DNA of 32,933 nucleotides from contig CAITPB010000222.1 of the NCBI GenBank assembly GCA_903894145.1, forward strand, positions 1 to 32,933. Direction: 5' to 3'. Source of the stretch: Candidatus Firestoneibacteriota bacterium. Its GTDB lineage: Bacteria > Oederibacteriota > D2-FULL-39-29 > CAIOVX01. The position numbers were made by a program, and so were the translations under genes. Of the stretch, positions 17,509-25,538 are shown piece by piece; position 1 is the first letter of the stretch; every line of letters begins with the position of its first letter. The notes beneath the pieces were generated by a model. The model ran no database searches, was not told the origin of the DNA, and was given only the letters and a program-made list of their open reading frames with translations.

Positions 17509-19311
17509 TTAGGTAAACATCATCGCATTTGCGAACTCATCCTGAAACCCCGGGTCCATCGACAGGTCAATATGCGCTACTTTTCCGGCAATTTCTTCCG
17601 CTTCTCTCAGGAAATCAACCGAGACAAGCGCTTTCCTCGCGCCTTCTTCGGCCGCGTTGCCGCAAAATTTAATTTTTTCTACGTTGACGCGAGGTATCAA
17701 ACCTATCGCAAGAGCCTTCTCGGCCCTGATATAATTTCCGAAAGCCCCGGCCATGAGAACTTCGTGTATTCCTTCCTCGGTGACTTTGAGCTGCTTCATC
17801 AAGATCCTGATTCCGGCCTGCATCGCGCCTTTCGCGAGCTGGATCTCCCTGACATCCCTCTGGTTAAGCGAGATCGCTTTGCCGGCAGACTCGGTGAAAA
17901 CAAACTCGTTGCCGTCGCTGTTCTCTATAATCCTGTCAGCTAAAGCCGGCAAAATGCCTTCCGAGAGCAGTTCCGCTTTATCCTTTATTCTTCCTGTCTC
18001 ATCCACTATCTTTTCTTCCACCAGCAAAGCCATCGCGTCTATAAGGCCGCTTCCGCAAAAACCCCGGGCAGGCGCGTTCTCTATGGTCTTTATCTCTATC
18101 CTCCCGCCCGAATAATCTATCTTTTCAATGGAACCGCTTGACGCCCTCATGCCGTAGCGTATATGCGCGCCCTCAAAGGCCGGGCCCGCGGCGCAGGACG
18201 CGGAGACCAGGGAATTCTTGTCTCCGAGGACTATTTCGCCGTTCGTCCCGATGTCTATCGCGAGTTTAATCTTCGAGCTCTTGTGAAGTTCCGTCGCCAG
18301 CACCACTCCTACCGTGTCCCCGCCCACCCAGCCGCCAATCACCGGAAAAACATTGACGAGAGCTTTCGGGTTGATGTTTATTCCAAACTCACGAGAACTC
18401 ACCTTATTGAGCTTGGGTCCAAGCTTGGATTCAAAAGGATAGACCGCGAGGCTCGCCGGGTCAACCTTTAACAGCAGGTGCTCCATAGTGGTGTTCCCGC
18501 AGAGCACCGCCTCGTAAATACCTTCAGGTTTTACTTCCGCGTCTGAACACACCTCGGCAATTATCTTGTTTAACACGCCGATCACTTTGTGGTTCAGATC
18601 GCGAAGCCCGTTCTCGCGCGTCACGCAAAAATTCAGCCTCGAGATTACATCGTCGCCGTAAACTATCTGGGCATTCATATCGGCCGAGGTGGCTTTCACC
18701 AGCCCGGTATTTAAATCCACGAGCGTGCCCACGATCGTTGTCGTGCCCACATCGAAAGCCATGCCGAAAAGCGACATTGTCGTATCGCCTTTTTCCACGC
18801 CAATCAAGCCATCGCCCGCCGCGACTATTGTGCACGCACCGCCGAATTTCTCCGCCAGCCCGTCAGTGTCTTTTACCGAATTCGCGGCAAGGGCCGACTT
18901 CACAGCTTTTTCCGGAAACCCTTCAGGCAGAGCTTTCCCCGGAGTAACCGCAATTTTCTTTACGCAGGGATTCAGGTAAGCCTGCGTCTGAACCCCAACT
19001 TCAAGAATCTTCTGAGTCTGAAGCTTGCTGGTTCTCGGCACCGAAACGACCGCGTCCGAAGTCAACTTTGACCTGCAGCCCAGCCTGACTCCCCGCGCAA
19101 GATCTTCCGCGGATATTTTTTCTTTCTCAATGTGGTCCGGCTCGCCCGCGCCGGAGGCCACTTCAACACGGCATTTCCCGCATTTTCCTACGGCCCCGCA
19201 AGGAATGTCTATATAGATTCCGGCTTCCAGAGCTGCCGCGGCAATAGTTATTCCCGAAGGAACGCTGATAGTTTTCCCGTCAGGCTGAAATTTTACTTTT
19301 ATTTTTGCCAT
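17509..19311 (-). CDS. 2Fe-2S ferredoxin-ASKHA domain protein (DUF4445; RACE-like corrinoid protein reductive activator)
   Basis: 600 aa; N-terminal 2Fe-2S 'CGAVGKCGKC...GC'; 'FDVGTTTIVGTLVDLNTG', 'LAIDIGTNGEIVLG', 'GFCGSGLIDAMALL' ASKHA motifs. Confidence 0.92.
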   Translation of the reverse strand: MAKIKVKFQPDGKTISVPSGITIAAAALEAGIYIDIPCGAVGKCGKCRVEVASGAGEPDHIEKEKISAEDLARGVRLGCRSKLTSDAVVSVPRTSKLQTQKILEVGVQTQAYLNPCVKKIAVTPGKALPEGFPEKAVKSALAANSVKDTDGLAEKFGGACTIVAAGDGLIGVEKGDTTMSLFGMAFDVGTTTIVGTLVDLNTGLVKATSADMNAQIVYGDDVISRLNFCVTRENGLRDLNHKVIGVLNKIIAEVCSDAEVKPEGIYEAVLCGNTTMEHLLLKVDPASLAVYPFESKLGPKLNKVSSREFGININPKALVNVFPVIGGWVGGDTVGVVLATELHKSSKIKLAIDIGTNGEIVLGDKNSLVSASCAAGPAFEGAHIRYGMRASSGSIEKIDYSGGRIEIKTIENAPARGFCGSGLIDAMALLVEEKIVDETGRIKDKAELLSEGILPALADRIIENSDGNEFVFTESAGKAISLNQRDVREIQLAKGAMQAGIRILMKQLKVTEEGIHEVLMAGAFGNYIRAEKALAIGLIPRVNVEKIKFCGNAAEEGARKALVSVDFLREAEEIAGKVAHIDLSMDPGFQDEFANAMMFT

Positions 19312-19336
19312 TTACTTTTCCGTAAAATAAGATTAG

Positions 19337-19358
19337 GCCTAAAGAATATCCTTTAGGC
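19337..19358. promoter_or_regulatory. Perfect 8-bp-arm inverted repeat (gcctaaag-aatatc-ctttaggc) upstream of the RACE gene
   Basis: Direct reading; 26 nt upstream of the start codon at 19311. Confidence 0.5.
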
Positions 19359-19388
19359 TGCGCTTGACAAGTTAACATAATACAAGAA

Positions 19389-19429
19389 CGCCAAATATGG
19401 CTATCCCGTTGATTTTAACCTATTTGGCG
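19389..19429. promoter_or_regulatory. Perfect 9-bp-arm inverted repeat (cgccaaata-N23-tatttggcg) upstream of the RACE gene
   Basis: Direct reading; rc(cgccaaata)=tatttggcg. Confidence 0.5.
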
Positions 19430-19516
19430 ACTAAAAATCAAACCAAAAAACCCGTGAAAACCGCATATTTCAAAAGGATTATTGAATGTTTCAGACAGTA
19501 AAAAAACAAAAAACAA

Positions 19517-19546
19517 AAAGGCCGTTTCTTTCAGGAAACGGCCTTT
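19517..19546 (-). terminator. Intrinsic (Rho-independent) terminator of the M42/TPR-side transcript
   Basis: Perfect 12-bp stem AAAGGCCGTTTC-tttcag-GAAACGGCCTTT; minus strand continues into CTTTTTGTTTTTTGTTTTTTT. Confidence 0.9.
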
Positions 19547-19605
19547 AATAAAATACTGCGGCCTGAAGGCCGGAGTTTTTGTTTCGGTTGGTAAAGATAT
19601 AATTC

Positions 19606-19706
19606 ATGCCGAATTTCCGCCGGAGGCGCGTGTACGCCGGGCAGTTTGGCGTAGATCCGCCTTTGGCGGACATCCCCGCCATAAATGGCGGGGTATTCTT
19701 CGGCAT
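19606..19706. repeat. Multi-hairpin structured element with closing stem (atgccgaa...ttcggcat)
   Basis: Outer 8-bp stem 19606-19613/19699-19706; inner hairpins tccgcc-ttt-ggcgga (19656-19670), ccccgccat-aa-atggcgggg (19674-19693), and a gcgt-gt-acgc palindrome. Confidence 0.65.
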
Positions 19707-19731
19707 AACGAAATAAAATATCTTCAGGAAT

Positions 19732-20805
19732 CTAAATCAACGAGTTAACCGTGCGCTTATCAAGGACTTTTACAAGCTCTAAAAGGAGCTTTACGCTGTT
19801 TTCATAGTCATCAAGGTGAATTATTGACGCGTGGCTGTGAATATACCTGGTCGGCACTCCGATTACGAGAGAGGGCACGCCCCTGGAATGAAAATGAATA
19901 ACCCCTCCGTCCGTGGCGCCTCCCGGAAGCGCGGCAAACTGATAAGGTATCTTGTGTTTTTTTGCGGTTGCGACAGCGAGGTCGCGAAGCTTCGTATTGG
20001 GAATCATTCCTGCGTCAAGTATCTTTATAAAGGGGCCTTTGCCGAGTTTTCCCGGCATCTGATCCTGCGAGACCCCTGGCACATCGGCGGCAATGCCGAC
20101 CTCGGCTATCAGGCAGACATCAGGATTAACGACATTCGCGGAAGTCCTGGCCCCGCGAAGCCCGACCTCTTCCTGGACGGTGCCTACCCCGTAAACCGTG
20201 TTCGGGTGTTTAACCCCCTTTAAAGCCCTGATAACTTCCACGAAGAGAGCGCAGCCGGCGCGGTCATCAAGCGCCTTGGCAAGGATTGTTTTTCCGTTCC
20301 GCAATATCTGGAATTTACTGTCGGGAATTACCGGGTCTCCCGGGCGGATCCCGAACTCTTCCTCGGCCTCCGCTTTTGTAAGGGCGCCGACATCTATGAA
20401 CATATCTTTCTTCTCTACCATCTTTTTTATTTCTTCCGCGCCCATGATATGCGGCGGCTTAGATCCGACAATTCCAGGGACATCACCCTTGCAGGTCTTG
20501 ATGATTACGCGCTGAGAAAGAATGACTCCGTCATACCAGCCGCCAAGCGGGAGAAATCTGATAAATCCGTCGTCGGTGATATGCTTCACCATGAAACCTA
20601 TCTCGTCCATGTGCCCGGGTATCATTATTTTAGGGTCTTTCGAGGCACCTTCTTTTTTGAAAATTATACTGCCGAGGCGGTCGTTCTCAACGGAAGCGCT
20701 TCCTTTTAGCAATTTTTTGAGCAGTTCCTTAATCTCGGTCTCGTACCCGGAAACGCCGGACGATTCCGTAAGTTCTTTGAGCAGTTCAATGCTCTCTTTT
20801 CTCAT
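19732..20805 (-). CDS. M42 family metallopeptidase (aminopeptidase/endoglucanase-type)
   Basis: 'MIPGHMDEIGFMV', 'ALDDRAGCALFVEV', 'VQEEVGLRGA', 'PTRYIHSHASI'. Start set at MRKESIELLKELTESSG (20805) rather than the long upstream extension. Confidence 0.93.
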   Translation of the reverse strand: MRKESIELLKELTESSGVSGYETEIKELLKKLLKGSASVENDRLGSIIFKKEGASKDPKIMIPGHMDEIGFMVKHITDDGFIRFLPLGGWYDGVILSQRVIIKTCKGDVPGIVGSKPPHIMGAEEIKKMVEKKDMFIDVGALTKAEAEEEFGIRPGDPVIPDSKFQILRNGKTILAKALDDRAGCALFVEVIRALKGVKHPNTVYGVGTVQEEVGLRGARTSANVVNPDVCLIAEVGIAADVPGVSQDQMPGKLGKGPFIKILDAGMIPNTKLRDLAVATAKKHKIPYQFAALPGGATDGGVIHFHSRGVPSLVIGVPTRYIHSHASIIHLDDYENSVKLLLELVKVLDKRTVNSLI

Positions 20806-20864
20806 GTTGCTCCTCTTAAAGAAAAATTGGAAAACTTTTATTTGAGATAGCGGGCGGGAAAGAC

Positions 20865-21590
20865 TTAGGCTGTAAGCCTCATCAGGACACCTATCAGGAC
20901 AGCTGCGATTCCGCTGATTCTGTAATCCAGAACGCCCATCCTGCCGTTCTTCACCATCAGGTATCCCGAGACAAACATCGCCACCGGCAGGATATACGCG
21001 TACCACCCCAATGTCCCCGCGAGATATATGCCAAGCCCGATAGCGGCTCTCGAGCCGATGCCATAGTATTTCATCAGCAGACCCGGGAAGGTCACGCCTT
21101 CCTTCTTATCGCCCTTGATCGTTTTTTTGATGTATTCCTGCAGGACAAACATACCGTAAGTGAGTACTATCACCCAGATTGCCGCTATTACAAGTTTGTC
21201 GTTCGCGTAGAGCGCTTCAAGCCTCCCCGAGCAGAGCGGAAACGGAACCCGGACAACAGAGTCGCATCCGGCCGCGACAACGGCCGCGACGCTGACATGG
21301 AGGAACTGGTCAAAGAGGAAGGTCCAGAGATTGTTGCGCTCGACATGCAGGTTGATGATTATCTTGGCTTTATCCTGGAAAATATGAACAACCCAGGAGA
21401 TAATGAGAAAAGCGATGACGCTCTTATTGTGAAGATACGGAAGGGCGAAAAAGAAACCGGAGAGCCCGGCAATGCCGCCGTGCAGGAGCACGCCCCAGCT
21501 GTATTTTACTTTTATCTTGAATATCCCGTTCGTCTGAAGAAGAAAATCAGCCGTCAGGTGCGCAAGCAGAAGGCGTAAAAAAAGGAACAT
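20865..21590 (-). CDS. DUF3307 domain-containing membrane protein
   Basis: 241 aa; N-terminal 'LLLAHLTADFLLQTNGIFKIKVKYSWGVLLHGGI' typical of DUF3307; multiple hydrophobic segments. Confidence 0.83.
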   Translation of the reverse strand: MFLFLRLLLAHLTADFLLQTNGIFKIKVKYSWGVLLHGGIAGLSGFFFALPYLHNKSVIAFLIISWVVHIFQDKAKIIINLHVERNNLWTFLFDQFLHVSVAAVVAAGCDSVVRVPFPLCSGRLEALYANDKLVIAAIWVIVLTYGMFVLQEYIKKTIKGDKKEGVTFPGLLMKYYGIGSRAAIGLGIYLAGTLGWYAYILPVAMFVSGYLMVKNGRMGVLDYRISGIAAVLIGVLMRLTA

Positions 21591-21600
21591 TCTTAGCCCC

Positions 21601-23628
21601 CTAGTAAACTGACTTTACTTCTGATTCGGTAAAGTAATGGTTGAGGATATTCTTGTAACTGAAACCTTTTTCCGCCATCCCGGCCGCGCCGTCCTGGCAC
21701 ATCCCCACGCCGTGTCCAAAACCCGCGCCGTAGACAAAACTGCCCTCAAATTTCACCAAGTTGCTTCTTAAACCCGGAAGCACGGATCTTACGCGGTCCC
21801 CGGTAAATATTTGTTCACCGCGCCTTACTTCTTTAATATAACCAAAATTATCCCTTTTAACAACAATAATTTCCTTTTCCGGCTTCTCAAGTATCTTGAA
21901 CCAGCGGAAATGCCTGTCTTTCCTGCAGTAGGCTTCAGGTTCGGCTTTTATCCAGCGGTCCAGCATTTCCGGCGTTAAAGGCCATTCCAGGTAAAGACCT
22001 CTACCGGCTTCCAGCGGGAAATCCGGCCTGCCCTTGAAAGCCTTGTGCGGGTCGGAACGCCATACATCCTCGATATCTCTTGTGTGGCCGCCGCAGTTAG
22101 AGAAAAAGAAAGCTGTCAGCGTTTTTCCTCCGCAGAGCAGCACCTCTCCCCGCGTCGCGTCCACGGCTTCGCTAGTGCCTGGCGTTTCGTTTTGCACCCC
22201 GCTGTACGCCTGGCAATGCACATCCGCGCAGACATCGGCGTTGGGATGGGTTTTCATGCCGAACTTGCCGTAGGCGTAGCTTCTCGCGACAACGGCCTGC
22301 GCCTTTAGCGCTTCTATATTCGAAGAAGCGTTTATTTCTGACGGAACAACGCTGTACAGGTACTCGTCCAGGGGAAGCACGTTCACCAGAGTAAGTCCGT
22401 CATCCCCCACGGTAACTTCCAGCGCGCCCCTGTAGCTCCTGTCCTCGTTCTTTGACCAGAAGTACCCTTTATTAAGCGTGACATCGTAAATAGTGAAAGT
22501 GGAAGCGCCTCCGGGGTTCTCAAAAATCAGCGGAGTATCGCCTTTGAAGCGCTCCTTGATGAGTTCATTTCCGCCCGCGTCTTTAACCGAGAAGCTTCTG
22601 TTAGACGACCGTACGCGGATCTCCTGCTCAGGAAGAGCTGCTCCGGTAATCCTGCCGAAGAGCGAAAATTTCACGGCGCTGCCGCATTTTATCCTGAGAG
22701 AATCAACCCCGGAAACAAGCATCACCCTAATAACAGGGTTTTTGTCGCGGGCAGATATAGGGCGCACTTCCGGGCATTTATTAGCTTTCCGTCCGGCCTC
22801 CTGATAGTCTTCGTCGCTTTTTTTCTCCGAGGCCGGGATCTTCGCGGCAAGTTTTTTCAACCCCGCGGAAACTCCGGGATAACCCGGCTCTGACATTGAG
22901 AGCCTGCTCAGAGCCTCATAAGCGCCGCGAATATTTCCCTGCCGTTCCCGTATTCCGGCGATTTTAAAATTGAGAGGGTAGAGGCTCGAGTCCAGGCGGA
23001 GAACTTCGTTGTAAAGACTTACGGCGCGTTCCGCGTCTCCGGAAGCCGCGCACGCTTCCGCGAGCTTCTGCTTGACCGAAGCGGAAAACGGTTTCAGTTC
23101 AAGCGCGGAGGAAAAAAGAGTTTCCGCTTCTTTCGTTTTCCCGGCAGCTTCCGCGCAGCAGCCGGATACTACCAGCGCGTAAAACTTCACGAAATTTTCC
23201 TGGCCGGCCTCCGGAAATATCAGTTTCTCCGCGGCCGCCGAGGCTCCCTCATAGTTCCCGGACTGATAAAGGCATAAAGCGTAATTTAATTGCCTGAATC
23301 CGTCTTTCTTTAGTTCCAGCGAAGCCGCGTAGCATCCTGCGGCTTCGGAAAACCTGCCGGTGTCCTTATATAGACAGGCAAGATTGGCAAGCACCTCAGG
23401 GTCATTACTCGAGCTAAGAGACGCCCGGTATTTCTCTTCCGCCTCCCTGTATTCTCCGCGGTAATAACTGCTGTTGGCTTCCTTGAACAGCCTTTCAGAA
23501 TCGCTTTCTTTAATGACAGGCTTAGACGCGCAGGCCGAAAGAAGCAGCATGGATAAGGCTGACAGAACAACATATTTATTGCGGATTGGAGACATTTTGC
23601 CTTTGACGCGAATTTTCCGGAAGGTCAC
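21601..23628 (-). CDS. TPR-SpoIID/LytB domain lipoprotein
   Basis: 675 aa; lipobox 'MLLLSACAS', N-terminal TPRs, SpoIID core 'LPLDEYLYSVVPSEINASSNIEALKAQAVVARSYAY', 'FFFSNCGGHTRDIEDVW', 'GAGFGHGVGMCQDGAAGMA'. Start is GTG at 23628 (GTGA overlap with tonB) or ATG at 23595. Confidence 0.92.
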   Translation of the reverse strand: MTFRKIRVKGKMSPIRNKYVVLSALSMLLLSACASKPVIKESDSERLFKEANSSYYRGEYREAEEKYRASLSSSNDPEVLANLACLYKDTGRFSEAAGCYAASLELKKDGFRQLNYALCLYQSGNYEGASAAAEKLIFPEAGQENFVKFYALVVSGCCAEAAGKTKEAETLFSSALELKPFSASVKQKLAEACAASGDAERAVSLYNEVLRLDSSLYPLNFKIAGIRERQGNIRGAYEALSRLSMSEPGYPGVSAGLKKLAAKIPASEKKSDEDYQEAGRKANKCPEVRPISARDKNPVIRVMLVSGVDSLRIKCGSAVKFSLFGRITGAALPEQEIRVRSSNRSFSVKDAGGNELIKERFKGDTPLIFENPGGASTFTIYDVTLNKGYFWSKNEDRSYRGALEVTVGDDGLTLVNVLPLDEYLYSVVPSEINASSNIEALKAQAVVARSYAYGKFGMKTHPNADVCADVHCQAYSGVQNETPGTSEAVDATRGEVLLCGGKTLTAFFFSNCGGHTRDIEDVWRSDPHKAFKGRPDFPLEAGRGLYLEWPLTPEMLDRWIKAEPEAYCRKDRHFRWFKILEKPEKEIIVVKRDNFGYIKEVRRGEQIFTGDRVRSVLPGLRSNLVKFEGSFVYGAGFGHGVGMCQDGAAGMAEKGFSYKNILNHYFTESEVKSVY

Positions 23629-24365
23629 TTCTTGAGATTAAATTTGAAAGTTATCTTTCCTTCCTGATCAATCTGCCTGGCCGACAGCGGAAGAGAATCA
23701 AATTTCCATTTAGACATTCCGTCAGAAACAAGAAAGTCCATTTCTTTGAATCCGCAGGTCTTTATCACCATTACATCTTTCACATCGCCGCCCGGTTTTA
23801 CCGTGATCTGCACCTGCACGGCCCCCTCAATTCCCTGGCGCTTCGCCCACTCGGGGTAGCCCGGCATGAACTGCCGGATTATGCCGCGTGACGCTATAGG
23901 CCCGGAAATTTCAAGACTGCCGTCTGTCATCCCGGGATTTTCCGAATCCTCGCCGTACCCCCCGCCGAGCACAGGGCCTTCGAGCGGCCCGTCGGAATTT
24001 TTCATCGCGGACTCATCCATGCCTATCGGAGTTTCTTTGTGGAGTTTTACAATATCCTCATCAGACCTCCTGGCAACGGACTGCTTTGCCAGCGACCTTT
24101 TGGGCTTGGGCTTTGCCGCCAGCTTTTCCGGTTTCGCAGCCGTCTTTCCGCTCTTGGCGCCCGTATTTCCCGAGACATCACCCTTCTGCCCCAGCCCTTT
24201 GCCGTAAGGCATCTGGCCGAGCAGCGTCACCTCCGTGAGGTAAACGGATTTTCCCGCGTTTTGCCCGGCGATAACCCCTGCCAGCAGGAAGAGCAGCATC
24301 CCGTGAAAAAACAGGGATATAAGCAAAGTTCCGGATAATGTCCTGTCCTTTCTAAGAGCGTCCAT
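23625..24365 (-). CDS. tonB: TonB family energy transducer
   Basis: 246 aa; N-terminal TM, Lys/Pro-containing linker, C-terminal 'YPEWAKRQGIEGAVQVQITVKPGGDVKDVMVIKTCGFKEMD'. Confidence 0.92.
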   Translation of the reverse strand: MDALRKDRTLSGTLLISLFFHGMLLFLLAGVIAGQNAGKSVYLTEVTLLGQMPYGKGLGQKGDVSGNTGAKSGKTAAKPEKLAAKPKPKRSLAKQSVARRSDEDIVKLHKETPIGMDESAMKNSDGPLEGPVLGGGYGEDSENPGMTDGSLEISGPIASRGIIRQFMPGYPEWAKRQGIEGAVQVQITVKPGGDVKDVMVIKTCGFKEMDFLVSDGMSKWKFDSLPLSARQIDQEGKITFKFNLKK

Positions 24366-24374
24366 GCTTCTCCT

Positions 24375-24791
24375 CTATTTTACCGGTTCTTCCATTTTTT
24401 CCGCGGCAATCGCCATCTTGAGCGCGCCTGCTTTCTTCGCGGCATCCATCACCATTACGACAAAACCGTGGGACACGTCCTTATCCGCGTTTATTATGAC
24501 CGTCTTATCTTTCTCGAATTTCAGCATATCCTCAAGGAGCGGCTGGACGCTGTTCGCGTCAGTCGGCTTTTCGTTTATGAAAATCTTCCTGTCAACGGTT
24601 ATGGTCACAGTTATGTTCCTCTGGGGCGACGTGTCGGCGGTGACCGCCGAAGGCAGCTTCACGTTAATCCCGCCCTGGAGTATGAGCGGCGTGGTCACCA
24701 TGAAGATCACCAGCAGAACCAGCGCGACATCCGTAAGCGGCGTCACGTTGATCTCAGAGATTATTTTATGTTCAGGCCTGTATCTTCTCAT
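24375..24791 (-). CDS. exbD: ExbD/TolR family biopolymer transporter
   Basis: 138 aa; 'INVTPLTDVALVLLVIFMVTTPLI' with TM Asp. Confidence 0.95.
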   Translation of the reverse strand: MRRYRPEHKIISEINVTPLTDVALVLLVIFMVTTPLILQGGINVKLPSAVTADTSPQRNITVTITVDRKIFINEKPTDANSVQPLLEDMLKFEKDKTVIINADKDVSHGFVVMVMDAAKKAGALKMAIAAEKMEEPVK

Positions 24792-24805
24792 ATTTCCTCC
24801 GCACG

Positions 24806-25447
24806 CTACTTCTTGATGAGGTCTATGAATTCCGCCGCGGTATCGTCAAGATAGACCGTGACCTCGCGGACCGACCGCATGAAATAATTGTAAAAAACCA
24901 CGGAGATTACCGCCACAAAAAGCCCGGCCGCCGTGTTGACAAGCGCTTCGGAGATGCCTTTTGAAACCACCGACGCGCCCATGGCAGACTGCTGGGAGAT
25001 CGCGCCGAAGGCGTTTATAATCCCGAGAACGGTGCCGAAAAGCCCGATATAGAGAGATGTGTTGCCGATGGTTCCGACAATACCAAGGTTTTTTTCCAGC
25101 GCAACAAGCTCTTTGTCAACGGTTCTGTTTGCGAGTTCCGACAGGGACTCCTTGTCCATTTTATGCGAGAAAATAATGGTTTTCAGGACAGTCGTGAGCG
25201 GGCAGAGGGTCCTGAAGAAAAACCATTTCGCCTCAAAAGTGTCGCAGTAGGCGACCGCGTCGGATATTTTTCCGGCCATTATCAGGCTTCTGACCCGCGC
25301 TTTCACCTGCTCCAGCACTTTAGGCCTTATGCCGTAAAACACCTTAAGCCGTTCAATGATGACGGCGATGGAGATTACCGAACATATAAGAAGAACGACT
25401 ATTACTATGCCTCCGTGCTCAAGCATTTTCAGAAAACTCATATCCAT
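24806..25447 (-). CDS. exbB: MotA/TolQ/ExbB proton channel family protein
   Basis: 'LGIVGTIGNTSLYIGLFGTVLGIINAFGAIS', 'GISEALVNTAAGLFVAVISVVFYNYF'. Start set at 25447 (MDMSFLK) after AGGAGG RBS. Confidence 0.94.
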   Translation of the reverse strand: MDMSFLKMLEHGGIVIVVLLICSVISIAVIIERLKVFYGIRPKVLEQVKARVRSLIMAGKISDAVAYCDTFEAKWFFFRTLCPLTTVLKTIIFSHKMDKESLSELANRTVDKELVALEKNLGIVGTIGNTSLYIGLFGTVLGIINAFGAISQQSAMGASVVSKGISEALVNTAAGLFVAVISVVFYNYFMRSVREVTVYLDDTAAEFIDLIKK

Positions 25448-25538
25448 ACTGCCTCCTCTTTTCGCGCCGTTTTGGCGCATGGTCCTGTTATATTTGACAG
25501 CGCCGCCGGGCAAAAGTTCCGCCGGCTTTGCGCCGGGT

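Noticed and set aside
19482-19748. 88-aa plus-strand ORF across the structured element
   Set aside because: Runs through the terminator and hairpins; composition explained by the palindromes.
20806-21006. N-terminal extension of the M42 ORF (MVRVYPAGGD...)
   Set aside because: The extension overlaps DUF3307, is not M42-like, and a better start (MRKESIELL) exists at 20805.
25448-25513. Upstream extension of ExbB (MPGGAVKYNRTMRQNGAKRGGS)
   Set aside because: A strong AGGAGG RBS sits inside it, just before ATG at 25447; extension not ExbB-like.
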